64,000 nt of DNA from assembly GCA_046262295.1 (NCBI GenBank), contig JBHENC010000009.1, positions 87,238-151,237 of the forward strand, given 5' to 3'. The translations under genes were made by a program, and so were the position numbers. The DNA comes from JBHENC01 sp046262295. Lineage in GTDB: Bacteria; Acidobacteriota; Blastocatellia; Pyrinomonadales; Pyrinomonadaceae. The stretch's first letter is position 1, and the number at the start of each line of letters is the position of its first letter. Shown piece after piece: positions 53,669 to 63,385 of the stretch. The notes beneath the pieces were generated by a model. The model ran no database searches, was not told the DNA's origin, and saw only the letters and a program-made list of their open reading frames with translations.

Positions 53669-54208
53669 ATGCTTGACTCGATAAATAATCGTCGTTCGTT
53701 AATCGCTCTTTCCTTAATGGTGGCAATCGCTGTCGCTATTTTCGTCTTCGGCTTCCGGCACACAATCGCTGCGCAGACATCCGATGAAGCCGTTGTGCGC
53801 GACGTATTGCTCAAGAGCGCGCAGGGGTTTGAAAGAAACGATCTTGCGCTGCTGAATAAAATTTGGGCTAACGATGAGGCGCTGACGGTCTTTGAACAGG
53901 GACATGCCAACTACGGCTGGACGGATTACCGCGACAATCATCTCGTACCGGAAATGCGCGAGATGAAGAACACCAAATATGCGCTCGACGATATGAAAAT
54001 ACATCTCGCGGGCAAGACCGCATGGGCAACATTCAAATACACAATCTCGGCGGATGTTGATAAAAAGCACATCAGCGGCGGCGGCCTCGGCTCGGCTGTA
54101 CTCGAAGCACGCGATGGGCGTTGGCAAATCGTTCACTGGCATTCGAGCGCCCCGCGTCGCCCGCCCACTTCCTCTCCAACGCCTGCCAAGAAGACGAAAG
54201 CAAAGTGA
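53669..54208 (+). CDS. Exported SnoaL/DUF4440-like (NTF2-fold) protein
   Basis: 179 residues from ATG 53669 (GGAG upstream). N-terminal signal or anchor (SLIALSLMVAIAVAIFVFGF), then an NTF2-like domain: DEAVVRDVLLKSAQGFERND, IWANDEALTVFEQG, TAWATFKYTISAD and GRWQIVHWHSS. Such domains often bind or isomerise small molecules; here it is periplasmic. The C terminus is a Pro/Thr/Lys tail. Last gene before the MerR-type promoter. Confidence 0.78.
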   Translation: MLDSINNRRSLIALSLMVAIAVAIFVFGFRHTIAAQTSDEAVVRDVLLKSAQGFERNDLALLNKIWANDEALTVFEQGHANYGWTDYRDNHLVPEMREMKNTKYALDDMKIHLAGKTAWATFKYTISADVDKKHISGGGLGSAVLEARDGRWQIVHWHSSAPRRPPTSSPTPAKKTKAK

Positions 54209-54253
54209 ATTCCCGGCGGCTCGAAATACATTTTATAAAGTGGAAAAGAACGC

Positions 54254-54285
54254 TTGACTCTATATCCGCCTACAGGGTTTATACT
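54254..54285 (+). promoter_or_regulatory. MerR-type promoter with 20-bp spacer
   Basis: TTGACT (54254-54259) and TATACT (54280-54285) are 20 bp apart, the over-long spacing typical of MerR-activated promoters, and the spacer has a partial dyad (tatatcc, then gggtttata). It lies 26 bp before the thioredoxin-like gene; the MerR gene is the second gene of this unit. Confidence 0.65.
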
Positions 54286-54310
54286 GTTTCTCAGAAAGGG
54301 GAAACGAATC

Positions 54311-54580
54311 ATGAGCAATAAACGTAAGATCGAAATTTTTAGCGCAAACTGTCCGGCGTGTGACGAGGCCATCGAGACGGTTAACCGTCTCGCCTGTTCG
54401 TCATGCGAGGTGGAAGTCCTCGATATGCACCAGCCGGAGGTCGCGGCGCGTGCCAAGCAGTTCGGCGTCAAGAGCGTTCCGGCAGTAATCATAGACGGCA
54501 AACTTGCGGATTGCTGCACGGGTCGCGGAGTTGACGAAGCGACTTTGCGCAGCGCGGGCGTCGGCGTCCCGTTGCCTTAA
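54311..54580 (+). CDS. Small thioredoxin/glutaredoxin-like protein
   Basis: 89 residues from ATG 54311 (GAAAGGGG upstream). Thioredoxin-like fold with the redox CPAC (IFSANCPACDEAIETV), an extra CSSC, a cis-proline region (KSVPAVIIDGKLADCC) and a Cys-Cys near the end. The many cysteines and position as first gene under a MerR-type promoter suggest a cytoplasmic metal-binding or reducing protein, comparable to small thioredoxin-like proteins found beside mercury or copper genes. No signal peptide. Confidence 0.78.
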   Translation: MSNKRKIEIFSANCPACDEAIETVNRLACSSCEVEVLDMHQPEVAARAKQFGVKSVPAVIIDGKLADCCTGRGVDEATLRSAGVGVPLP

Positions 54581-54591
54581 TCAATGAATAG

Positions 54592-54625
54592 AGCGGGAGC
54601 GTGAATTATAAAGCGCGCTCCCGCT
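54592..54625 (+). terminator. Intrinsic terminator or attenuator
   Basis: agcgggagcg (54592-54601) pairs with cgctcccgct (54616-54625), 14-nt loop, followed by ttatttgt. It lies between the thioredoxin-like and merR-type genes, so it may reduce read-through to the regulator and ATPase. Confidence 0.7.
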
Positions 54626-54657
54626 TTATTTGTCATAACGTGGGAAGTGGAAGTGTT

Positions 54658-55157
54658 ATGAAAATGATGAGAAGGGAAGCTTTTCGCGCACACATCGCAA
54701 ACGAAGACTCTCGCGGCGAACTGAAGATCGGCGAAGTGTCGAAGCGTAGCGGGATCGGTATCGAAGCATTGCGCTTTTACGAAAGGGGCGGATTGCTTGA
54801 ACGACCTTCGCGCACGGCGAGCGGCTATCGCGTTTACGCGACGGACGTGCTGGATCGTCTGGCGTTCATCAAGCGTGCGCAAATCCTGGGTTTCTCGCTG
54901 GATGAAATCAAGCGTGTGATCGAAGAGAAGCGTGCGGGTCAAAGCCCTTGTGCGGACGTGCGGGAGATCGTGCGCCGCCGTTTGCAGGAGTTGGACGAAC
55001 GCATGAAGGAGATGCGCCGCTACCGCAAGGAATTGGCTGCCGCGCTCGAAGAGTGGGACGCGGCGGGCGATGTCGAGGGACACGTCTGCGGCCTGATCGA
55101 GACGAGTAACATCGGGCACGGCGTAAAGAAGTCCAAGGGGATGGCAAGAAAAAATAG

Positions 55158-55161
<4 letters not shown>
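54658..55161 (+). CDS. MerR-family metal-responsive regulator
   Basis: 167 residues from ATG 54658 (GGAAG upstream). Winged HTH (KIGEVSKRSGIGIEALRFYE), wing (RTASGYRVYATDVLDRLAFI), long dimerisation helix and a C-terminal loop. Two cysteines frame the helix (SPCADV and HVCGLI), suitable for a metal site between subunits as in CadR/ZntR/MerR relatives rather than the two C-terminal cysteines of CueR. It should activate the promoter at 54254-54285. Its stop overlaps the ATPase start (ATGA). Confidence 0.88.
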
Positions 55162-57722
<2,561 letters not shown>

Positions 57723-57725
57723 TAT

Positions 57726-58100
57726 ATGGATGCGACTGAAATAGGAGTTATTGTCGGCGGAATTATTCTCGTTGCGCTGGTGCTCTGGTATTTCTTCGGC
57801 GAGCGCGAAAGTGTCGCGGCCTCACTTGGCGCGGAGGGCGTGCAGCAGATAAAGATTACCGTCAAAGGCGGCTACTCGCCGGATGTTATCGTTGTCAAAG
57901 AGCACGTGCCGGTGCGCCTTGATTTCTACCGCGACGAAACGGCTTCATGCAGCGAGCAGGTAATCTTCGGCGATTTCGGCATCGCGCGCGAGTTGCCTGC
58001 GTTCAAAACAACGTCTATCGAATTCACGCCGGATAAGGCGGGCGAATTTACATGGACGTGCGGGATGAATATGCTGCACGGCAAATTAATCGTCGAATGA
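57726..58100 (+). CDS. Membrane-anchored cupredoxin
   Basis: 124 residues. N-terminal helix (GVIVGGIILVALVLWYFF) followed by a cupredoxin domain: ITVKGGYSPDVIVVKEHVPV, YRDETASCSEQVIF and the copper-ligand loop CGMNMLHG (Cys, Met and His). It likely takes up copper delivered or exported by the ATPase encoded 3 bp upstream, in the periplasm. Last gene of the operon. Confidence 0.87.
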   Translation: MDATEIGVIVGGIILVALVLWYFFGERESVAASLGAEGVQQIKITVKGGYSPDVIVVKEHVPVRLDFYRDETASCSEQVIFGDFGIARELPAFKTTSIEFTPDKAGEFTWTCGMNMLHGKLIVE

Positions 58101-58148
58101 CGCGCAGGGCCTTACCGGAGCGGCGAAGTTCTACTATTCTCCGGCTAT

Positions 58149-58523
58149 TCATTGCGAAATGTTAAGTAGTCGCCTGACGTGCTCGACGATCTTCGTTACG
58201 TCGTCCGGCTTCTTGAAGAATTCATCCGCACCGGCACGGCGTGCTTCCCGTTCGACGCGGCTCGCCGACAGCATGGCAAGAGGTGTGTGCCGGCGGTGCG
58301 GCAGCTCGCGCGCTCGCCGGATAAGTGTCAGGCCGTCCACGCCCGGCAGCTCGTTATCGAATAGCAGAAAATCGTAATGCGCGCTGCCTTCAATTTTCTT
58401 GAGGGCGGTCGTGCCGTCCGTGCAAGCGTCAACCTTCCAACCTTCTTCTAGTTCAAGCGTGTTTTTGACGCCGTGCAGGACAAGCTCGTTATCTTCGGCG
58501 TAGAGGATCGTGACGGGCGGCAT
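58149..58523 (-). CDS. Single-domain response regulator
   Basis: 124 residues. Receiver with TILYAEDNELV, phospho-acceptor Asp in DFLLFDNELPGVDG, Ser in AMLSASRVER and Lys in FFKKPDDV. No output domain. Its ATG follows directly after the stop of the TPR/HTH gene at 58524, so both are in one unit with the larger TPR/AAA+ regulator upstream. Confidence 0.88.
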   Translation of the reverse strand: MPPVTILYAEDNELVLHGVKNTLELEEGWKVDACTDGTTALKKIEGSAHYDFLLFDNELPGVDGLTLIRRARELPHRRHTPLAMLSASRVEREARRAGADEFFKKPDDVTKIVEHVRRLLNISQ

Positions 58524-59258
58524 TTATTTCGTCTCTGTGGGTGATTTTGATGATGATGATGTGTCGCGGATAATGCTGCGACGGCGCGGGCGTGCGGGCG
58601 TTCTGGCGGGCAGCAAATCTTTATGGCGACTATTGAGAATGAAGATTAGCGTCTGGTGATTGTCGAGGCCGAGTAGCTGCGCCGCCCGCGAGACTTTGCC
58701 GTGCGCTTCCCGCAACGCACGTTCGATGAGAAGCGATTCATAGCGATGAATTTCGTCGAAGAAAGCGAAGTCCGTCCACGCTTTGCCGCGCATGGCGTAG
58801 TTCTCTTCGGCGGTGACGGGTAATGCCGTGACTATATACACCACACGCCGCGCCGCCGTGCTCAAGCGCGCAAGGATCGCCGGACTTGGCGAGGCAGCGA
58901 GAAAATCGGCGGCGCGCTCGAAGACGACGCCCAGCTCGTGCGGGGTGAGACGGTCTCCCAATTCTTCGATGATAGCGAGTGCGGCGAGGCCTGCGGCTTC
59001 GTAGTCTGCGGCGGCGCGCGCCATTTCGACGGCGCTCTGTAAAGTGAGATGCGCCTGCTTGTGCTGGTTGAGGCGGGCGAGCGCCGTGCCGTGCGTCGTC
59101 GTGGCTCTGGCTAACAGGGATTGCTCACCGGCGGCGTGGAGAAGTTGCACGGCTTCGCGTGCGAGCCGTTCGGCTTCCTGTGGCTGGCCTGCGGTGAGGA
59201 GCGTTCTCGCGCGCGTGTCTGTGGCCTGCGCGATGCGAACGGAATCTTTGTCGCTCAT
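58524..59258 (-). CDS. TPR/HTH protein, paralogue lacking the AAA+ domain
   Basis: 244 residues from MSDKDSV (59258). TPR-like helices (AQATDTRARTLLTAGQPQEA, LARATTTHGTALARLNQHKQ, YEAAGLAALAIIEELGDRLT) are clearly related to residues 280-420 of the 752-residue protein upstream. They are then joined directly to a Fis-type HTH (VSRAAQLLGLDNHQTLIFIL). The ATPase domain is absent. A possible competitor or DNA-binding partner of the upstream regulator; inference. Confidence 0.8.
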   Translation of the reverse strand: MSDKDSVRIAQATDTRARTLLTAGQPQEAERLAREAVQLLHAAGEQSLLARATTTHGTALARLNQHKQAHLTLQSAVEMARAAADYEAAGLAALAIIEELGDRLTPHELGVVFERAADFLAASPSPAILARLSTAARRVVYIVTALPVTAEENYAMRGKAWTDFAFFDEIHRYESLLIERALREAHGKVSRAAQLLGLDNHQTLIFILNSRHKDLLPARTPARPRRRSIIRDTSSSSKSPTETK

Positions 59259-59360
59259 CTTGAGCCGCACGTATGGCAAATGTTATGCCGGGCGCGAGCG
59301 GTGGATGTGTGCGGACAGTAGCGCGTGGAAAAGAATACAGCGGCGGCGGGATACATAAGG

Positions 59361-61619
59361 CTAAAGACGAAAGATGTTACGCTTACGTTTCTCTACGGGT
59401 TTTCGCGTATGCTGCAAATTTTTGTTTTGATGTGTGAGACGATAGTTGAGTGTGTCATGATGCAAGCCGAGAAGTCGCGCGGCGCGCGTAATCATGCCTT
59501 TCGCTTCTTTGAGCGCCAGCGCGATAAAGCGTTCCTCGTAGAGGCGCACCTCTTCCCGGAGCGAGAAGTTCGCCCAGGGGTATGCGAAGCCTGCTATTTG
59601 CGTCTGCCGCAAGGCAACAGTCTCGACGGCTTCCACTGTGATCGTTGCTCCGTCCTTTGCGGTTAGCACCGTGCGCTCGATCAAGGATTGCAGTTCGCGG
59701 GCGTTGCCTCGCAAGGGAAGCATACGCATCGCCGCGATTGCTTCGGGCGTGAAGGTGACGCGCCGTCGGTGGCGCTCCTGCATCTCTCGGATGAAATACC
59801 CGGCGATAACGGGGATGTCGTCCTGCCGTTCCCGGAGCGGCGGGATTTCCAGATGAAAGGTGTTGAGGCGGTAAAGCAGATCGTCGCGGAAGAGACTCTT
59901 TTTCACCTGCTCTCTGAGATTGCGGTTGGTGGCGGCGATGATTCGCACGTCAACCTGCTCCGGCGTCGGCGCTCCGACCGGATGAATTTCGCCGTTTTCG
60001 ATTAGTCGTAGTATCTTGGCTTGATTGCCGGAACTAAGTTCACCGATCTCATCGAGAAAGAGCGTGCCATTTGCGGCTTGCCGGACTGCGCCCGCATAAT
60101 CTGCGACGGCATCGGTGAAGCTGCCTTTGCGATGGCCGAAGAGTTGCGATTCAATCAGTGCATCGGGAATCGCGGCGCAGTTAATGGCGACAAGCTCTCC
60201 GGCGCGCCCGCTCCATTCGTGGATCATGCGCGCTAACACTTCTTTGCCTGTGCCGGTTTCGCCGGTGATAAGGATCGTGCTGCTGGTGGAGGCGACGTGA
60301 TGCGCGTTGCGTAACAAGGTCTCGGTCTGCTCTGAGGCATAGATGAAGTTGGGCGCACTGAACTCTTTGGCGCGGTTCTCTTCGATATCGAGCACGCGAC
60401 ACGACAGGGCAACGAGACGCGCGGGCGTCTCCGGGTGTTGCGACTTGGCGAGTAGATTGGTGGCGCGCTGGTAGATGACACGCAGCTCGTCGCGTGAAAA
60501 TTGGTCGCTCAATTCTTCGAGCATGGCGAGCGCGGCCAAGCCTGCGCCTTCATTGCTGCCTGCCGTATGCGCGACTTCAATCGCGCGTTGCAACGTGGAG
60601 CGCGCCTGCTCGTGACGATTAAGCCGCGCGAGAGCAATGCCGTAGGTCGTGAGAGATTCGGCCAGCAACGCCTGCTCGCCGCCGTTCTCCAGCGCGTGAA
60701 CGGAAACTAGAGCGATTCTCTCAGCTTCGGAATTGCGCCCCTGTGCCAGCAACGCGAGGGCGCGCGTGTCGTCCACCTGCGCGACGCTGCCGCTATCATT
60801 GAGGCCAACGAATAAGCGGCGGGCGCGATCAAGATGCGGGTACGCCTCGTCGAATCTGCCAAGCTTGAGCAAGAGGAAACCTAAATTATTCTCGACACGA
60901 GCACGATAGCGCGTGTGGCCTGCCTGCTCGTAGTGGAAACTTGCGGCTGAATACTCGACAAGTGCGCGGTCTGTATAGTCTTCGCGGCGTTCTGCCGTGC
61001 CCAAATTCCTTAGCACGATGGCGAGGTTTGTGTGGAATTTGCCCTTGATCGCGTGGTCGGCACTTGCCTCAAACAGTGGTTTGGCTCCTATCAAAATGCG
61101 GAGCGCGTCATTATTTCGGGTCGCGGACGATTCAACGATGGCGCTACGCAGCAAGGCTACGGCCTTCACGTCGCTATCGTAATCGGCGAGGCGTGAGAGT
61201 GCATTGCCCAATATCACACGCGCTTCATCGGATGCGCCTTCGCGCCAGTAACAATAAGCGAGGTCGGTTAATGCTTCCGCTGCTTTCTCCGTATCCTGTA
61301 AAGATTCAAAGATAGTGCGGCTCTCGCTAATAAGATTTTTGGCAAACTCCTGCGCGCCTTCGATCTGCTTTGAACTGCCGATCCAGCCTGATAGAGTGCC
61401 CGCCCGCAACAACACTTCGGCTGCCGTGCGCTCGTCTAAGCCTTCGAGTTGCGGGCGAGACTCTACGCTCTGCCACAAATCGCCCATTGCGCCGCGCGCC
61501 GCTTCGTAGTTTCCGGCTTCTTCAAGCTCTCTGGCAAGTTGGCAGCGCAGACGCGCCCGTTCGTCACGGCTCAAGGTGGGATCGTCAATTTGACGAAGTA
61601 GCTGTGTCGCTAAGTTCAT
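59361..61619 (-). CDS. TPR-sensor AAA+ regulator with Fis-type HTH
   Basis: 752 residues. Residues 1-~400 are TPR-like repeats (YEAARGAMGDLWQ, VENNLGFLLLKLGRFDEAYPHL, LLAESLTTYGIALARLN). The AAA+ domain (~430-670) has Walker A GETGTGKEV, Walker B GTLFLDEIGEL, the arginine-finger region and RLNTFHLEIPPLRER, but the sigma-54 contact loop reads GSFTDA instead of GAFTGA. The C-terminal HTH is ITRAARLLGLHHDTLNYRL. It has no receiver domain, so input is probably a protein or ligand bound by the TPRs. Divergent from a small secreted-peptide gene. Confidence 0.87.
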   Translation of the reverse strand: MNLATQLLRQIDDPTLSRDERARLRCQLARELEEAGNYEAARGAMGDLWQSVESRPQLEGLDERTAAEVLLRAGTLSGWIGSSKQIEGAQEFAKNLISESRTIFESLQDTEKAAEALTDLAYCYWREGASDEARVILGNALSRLADYDSDVKAVALLRSAIVESSATRNNDALRILIGAKPLFEASADHAIKGKFHTNLAIVLRNLGTAERREDYTDRALVEYSAASFHYEQAGHTRYRARVENNLGFLLLKLGRFDEAYPHLDRARRLFVGLNDSGSVAQVDDTRALALLAQGRNSEAERIALVSVHALENGGEQALLAESLTTYGIALARLNRHEQARSTLQRAIEVAHTAGSNEGAGLAALAMLEELSDQFSRDELRVIYQRATNLLAKSQHPETPARLVALSCRVLDIEENRAKEFSAPNFIYASEQTETLLRNAHHVASTSSTILITGETGTGKEVLARMIHEWSGRAGELVAINCAAIPDALIESQLFGHRKGSFTDAVADYAGAVRQAANGTLFLDEIGELSSGNQAKILRLIENGEIHPVGAPTPEQVDVRIIAATNRNLREQVKKSLFRDDLLYRLNTFHLEIPPLRERQDDIPVIAGYFIREMQERHRRRVTFTPEAIAAMRMLPLRGNARELQSLIERTVLTAKDGATITVEAVETVALRQTQIAGFAYPWANFSLREEVRLYEERFIALALKEAKGMITRAARLLGLHHDTLNYRLTHQNKNLQHTRKPVEKRKRNIFRL
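59394..59410. promoter_or_regulatory. Degenerate copy of the palindromic operator
   Basis: tacgggttttcgcgtat matches 13 of 17 positions of the palindrome at 61644-61660, and both are followed by gctgc. It lies in the last codons of the AAA+ regulator gene, about 136 bp before the TPR/HTH gene start. Confidence 0.45.
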
Positions 61620-61642
61620 GGGAGAATTACCTTTATCTTTCT

Positions 61643-61660
61643 ATACGGAATTTTCCGTAT
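61643..61660. promoter_or_regulatory. Palindromic operator candidate in divergent control region
   Basis: atacggaa and ttccgtat are perfect complements separated by two bases. The site lies 24 bp before the start of the AAA+ regulator and 108 bp before the secreted-peptide gene. It fits an autoregulatory HTH-dimer site. Confidence 0.6.
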
Positions 61661-61767
61661 GCTGCCAGCCTTTTTGCCTGTAATATCTAGGAATAACTTT
61701 TCGCTGCAATTTTGGCGTTCAATGTTTTGAGCGTATCCATTAACTACAACTTTCTTCGGGAGAGATT

Positions 61768-61983
61768 ATGAAACAACTTAAACTCACGGCAGCGGCGACT
61801 GTCTTGACGCTCGCACTGTCGTTCTCGGCCTTTGCGGGCGAGATGTACACTGGTTTTGTTGACGTGCCGCCGCAAACCACGAGCGCAGCAACAACTACCA
61901 GCAGCACATCAAGCACGGTCACAGCCGTTGATCCGGTCACGCAACTCCTGCTTCTTCTGCTGAATCTGCTGCCACGAAGCTAG
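61768..61983 (+). CDS. Small secreted peptide
   Basis: 71 residues with ribosome site GGGAGAGA. Signal peptide MKQLKLTAAATVLTLALSFS with AxA-type cleavage near SAFAGE, giving a mature peptide of about 47 residues: a short EMYTGFVDVPPQ start, Thr/Ser-rich middle, and a very hydrophobic LLLLLLNLLPRS end. It is divergent from the TPR/AAA+ regulator with a shared operator. It could be an exported signal, a small toxin-like peptide or a wall protein. No family recognised. Confidence 0.65.
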   Translation: MKQLKLTAAATVLTLALSFSAFAGEMYTGFVDVPPQTTSAATTTSSTSSTVTAVDPVTQLLLLLLNLLPRS

Positions 61984-62459
61984 ATAGCATCGCCAGCTTT
62001 GTATTTATTCCAGATGCCGCGATCAATTCACGCGCGGCCAAGTATTCGTGTGTGCGAAAGCTTTCGCCGGTAGAGAGCGTAAAGATCGGGAAACCGACGT
62101 GGAGAAATGCACGCCCGAAGCTTAAATTATTTGCTTCGTATGTTGCAAGAAAATTCGTTGCAAGGGAATTTGCAACGAATTAGGCGCGCGGCAGAGGCCG
62201 GAATTTGGTAGCCGCTGGAAAAGTGAAAACGCCATGCGTCCTTACCTCGCGCGAAGCAGTGCCCAACTGCACGCCATTCTAGACCCGTCAAGCACCAAGA
62301 TAAAAGTGAACCCGCCGCGTTTATGATGGACGCGACGGGTTCACTTGTACGATGGAGTGAATGGCTTACTTAAAGGTCTGTGCTCGACGTACTAGATGCT
62401 ACATTCCATAGTAGAGTAGTTGTTACTTCAAGAGCGTTTGCGCGCAGTTGTCAGACTTC
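61984..62459. other. Convergent intergenic region with two hairpins
   Basis: 476 bp with no gene. Hairpin 1: aattcgttgcaa (62151-62162) and ttgcaacgaatt (62169-62180), a perfect 12-bp stem with a 6-nt loop. Hairpin 2: 62304-62320 and 62330-62346, 17 bp with one mismatch, likely a terminator for the convergent protease gene. Confidence 0.6.
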
Positions 62460-63326
62460 TTACCAGCACCCGGCATATTGGCGATCTTTTTCTATACACC
62501 CGCCGCCGTCACTACACTCGTAGGTGACCCACCAGTATGTGGTGCAATAATCGCCGCCGCCGCCACCAGCACCGCCGCCGCCACCACCGCCGCCGCCGTC
62601 ACCACCGCCGCCGCCGGAGTTGCCGGCGATATATGCTTGTTGTTCGGCTCTCGCTTTGCTTAGGTCACAATCACTGGGGCTTGCTGGCCCCGGAAGTCCG
62701 GGTTGACCGCCACCGACGCCGTTTATCAATTGTTGCCCGGTGTAGGTTTGCCGCATGATGGTGTTAACATTGGGACACTCATCGGGGAGAACATCGTCTA
62801 TCCCGATTATATGACCGAACTCATGTCCGAACAGCCAGTCTCTGCCTTCACCACTAAAACTGTTGTAGTCATCTGAAATAGTTAAGGTACGTCGGTTGGC
62901 ATCATTCGGGTCAAGCCCAACTTGACCAATCGCCTGCCTGATGTTTGGGTCGCTACTAGCTGAGATGCTGATGTTCCCTACCTGTCCGGGTTGAGCCTCT
63001 GAAAGTTGCACACCCGATCTATTTGCCCAGCCTTGAGCAGCATTGCGCGCACGAGATTTGAAATCATCAACGGCTTGTTGCGAGCCGAGTACACTGCGCA
63101 AGGCGTCGTCACTGGCGAAGGAATAGACGAGGGGGCCGCCGAGTTTATATGGGCAATCGTGCCCGGCAGCAAGCTTAGGGCAGTTTTCATAACTGCTATC
63201 ATTGCACGGAGGGGGCAGTACATCTGTTACTGTCTGCCCTTGTATCAGGAATTGAGTACCGAGCAAAAGCACAAATACGGCGGTAATCCAGAGCAAGGAA
63301 TTTGATTTACCGAGATGGTAAGGCAT
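62460..63326 (-). CDS. Secreted metzincin-type metalloprotease with glycine-rich linker
   Basis: 288 residues, ribosome site GAGGAG. Signal peptide (LLWITAVFVLLLGTQFLIQG). The catalytic zinc motif HEFGHIIGIDD (HExxHxxGxxD) near residue 170 and a later Met (TIMRQTY, a Met-turn candidate) mark a metzincin with Asp as third ligand, as in snapalysin-type enzymes. After it come a proline/glycine stretch, an unbroken poly-Gly run (~240-260) and a short Cys-rich, Trp-rich tail (DYCTTYWWVTYECSDGGGC) that could be a wall-binding or stabilising domain. It should be exported and degrade extracellular protein. Confidence 0.82.
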   Translation of the reverse strand: MPYHLGKSNSLLWITAVFVLLLGTQFLIQGQTVTDVLPPPCNDSSYENCPKLAAGHDCPYKLGGPLVYSFASDDALRSVLGSQQAVDDFKSRARNAAQGWANRSGVQLSEAQPGQVGNISISASSDPNIRQAIGQVGLDPNDANRRTLTISDDYNSFSGEGRDWLFGHEFGHIIGIDDVLPDECPNVNTIMRQTYTGQQLINGVGGGQPGLPGPASPSDCDLSKARAEQQAYIAGNSGGGGGDGGGGGGGGGAGGGGGDYCTTYWWVTYECSDGGGCIEKDRQYAGCW

Positions 63327-63385
63327 GGCTATTCTCCTCAGATTGTATGGTTGAGTTGAGGTTTGTAGGATGTGAGTAGATAAAG

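Noticed and set aside
62560..62615. Short tandem repeat that could suggest a CRISPR or satellite
   Set aside because: Simple trinucleotide-like cgc/ccg run coding for poly-Gly. No spacer-repeat structure.
62537..62758. Arg/His-rich plus-strand frame
   Set aside because: Complement of the poly-Gly linker of the protease; low-complexity artefact.
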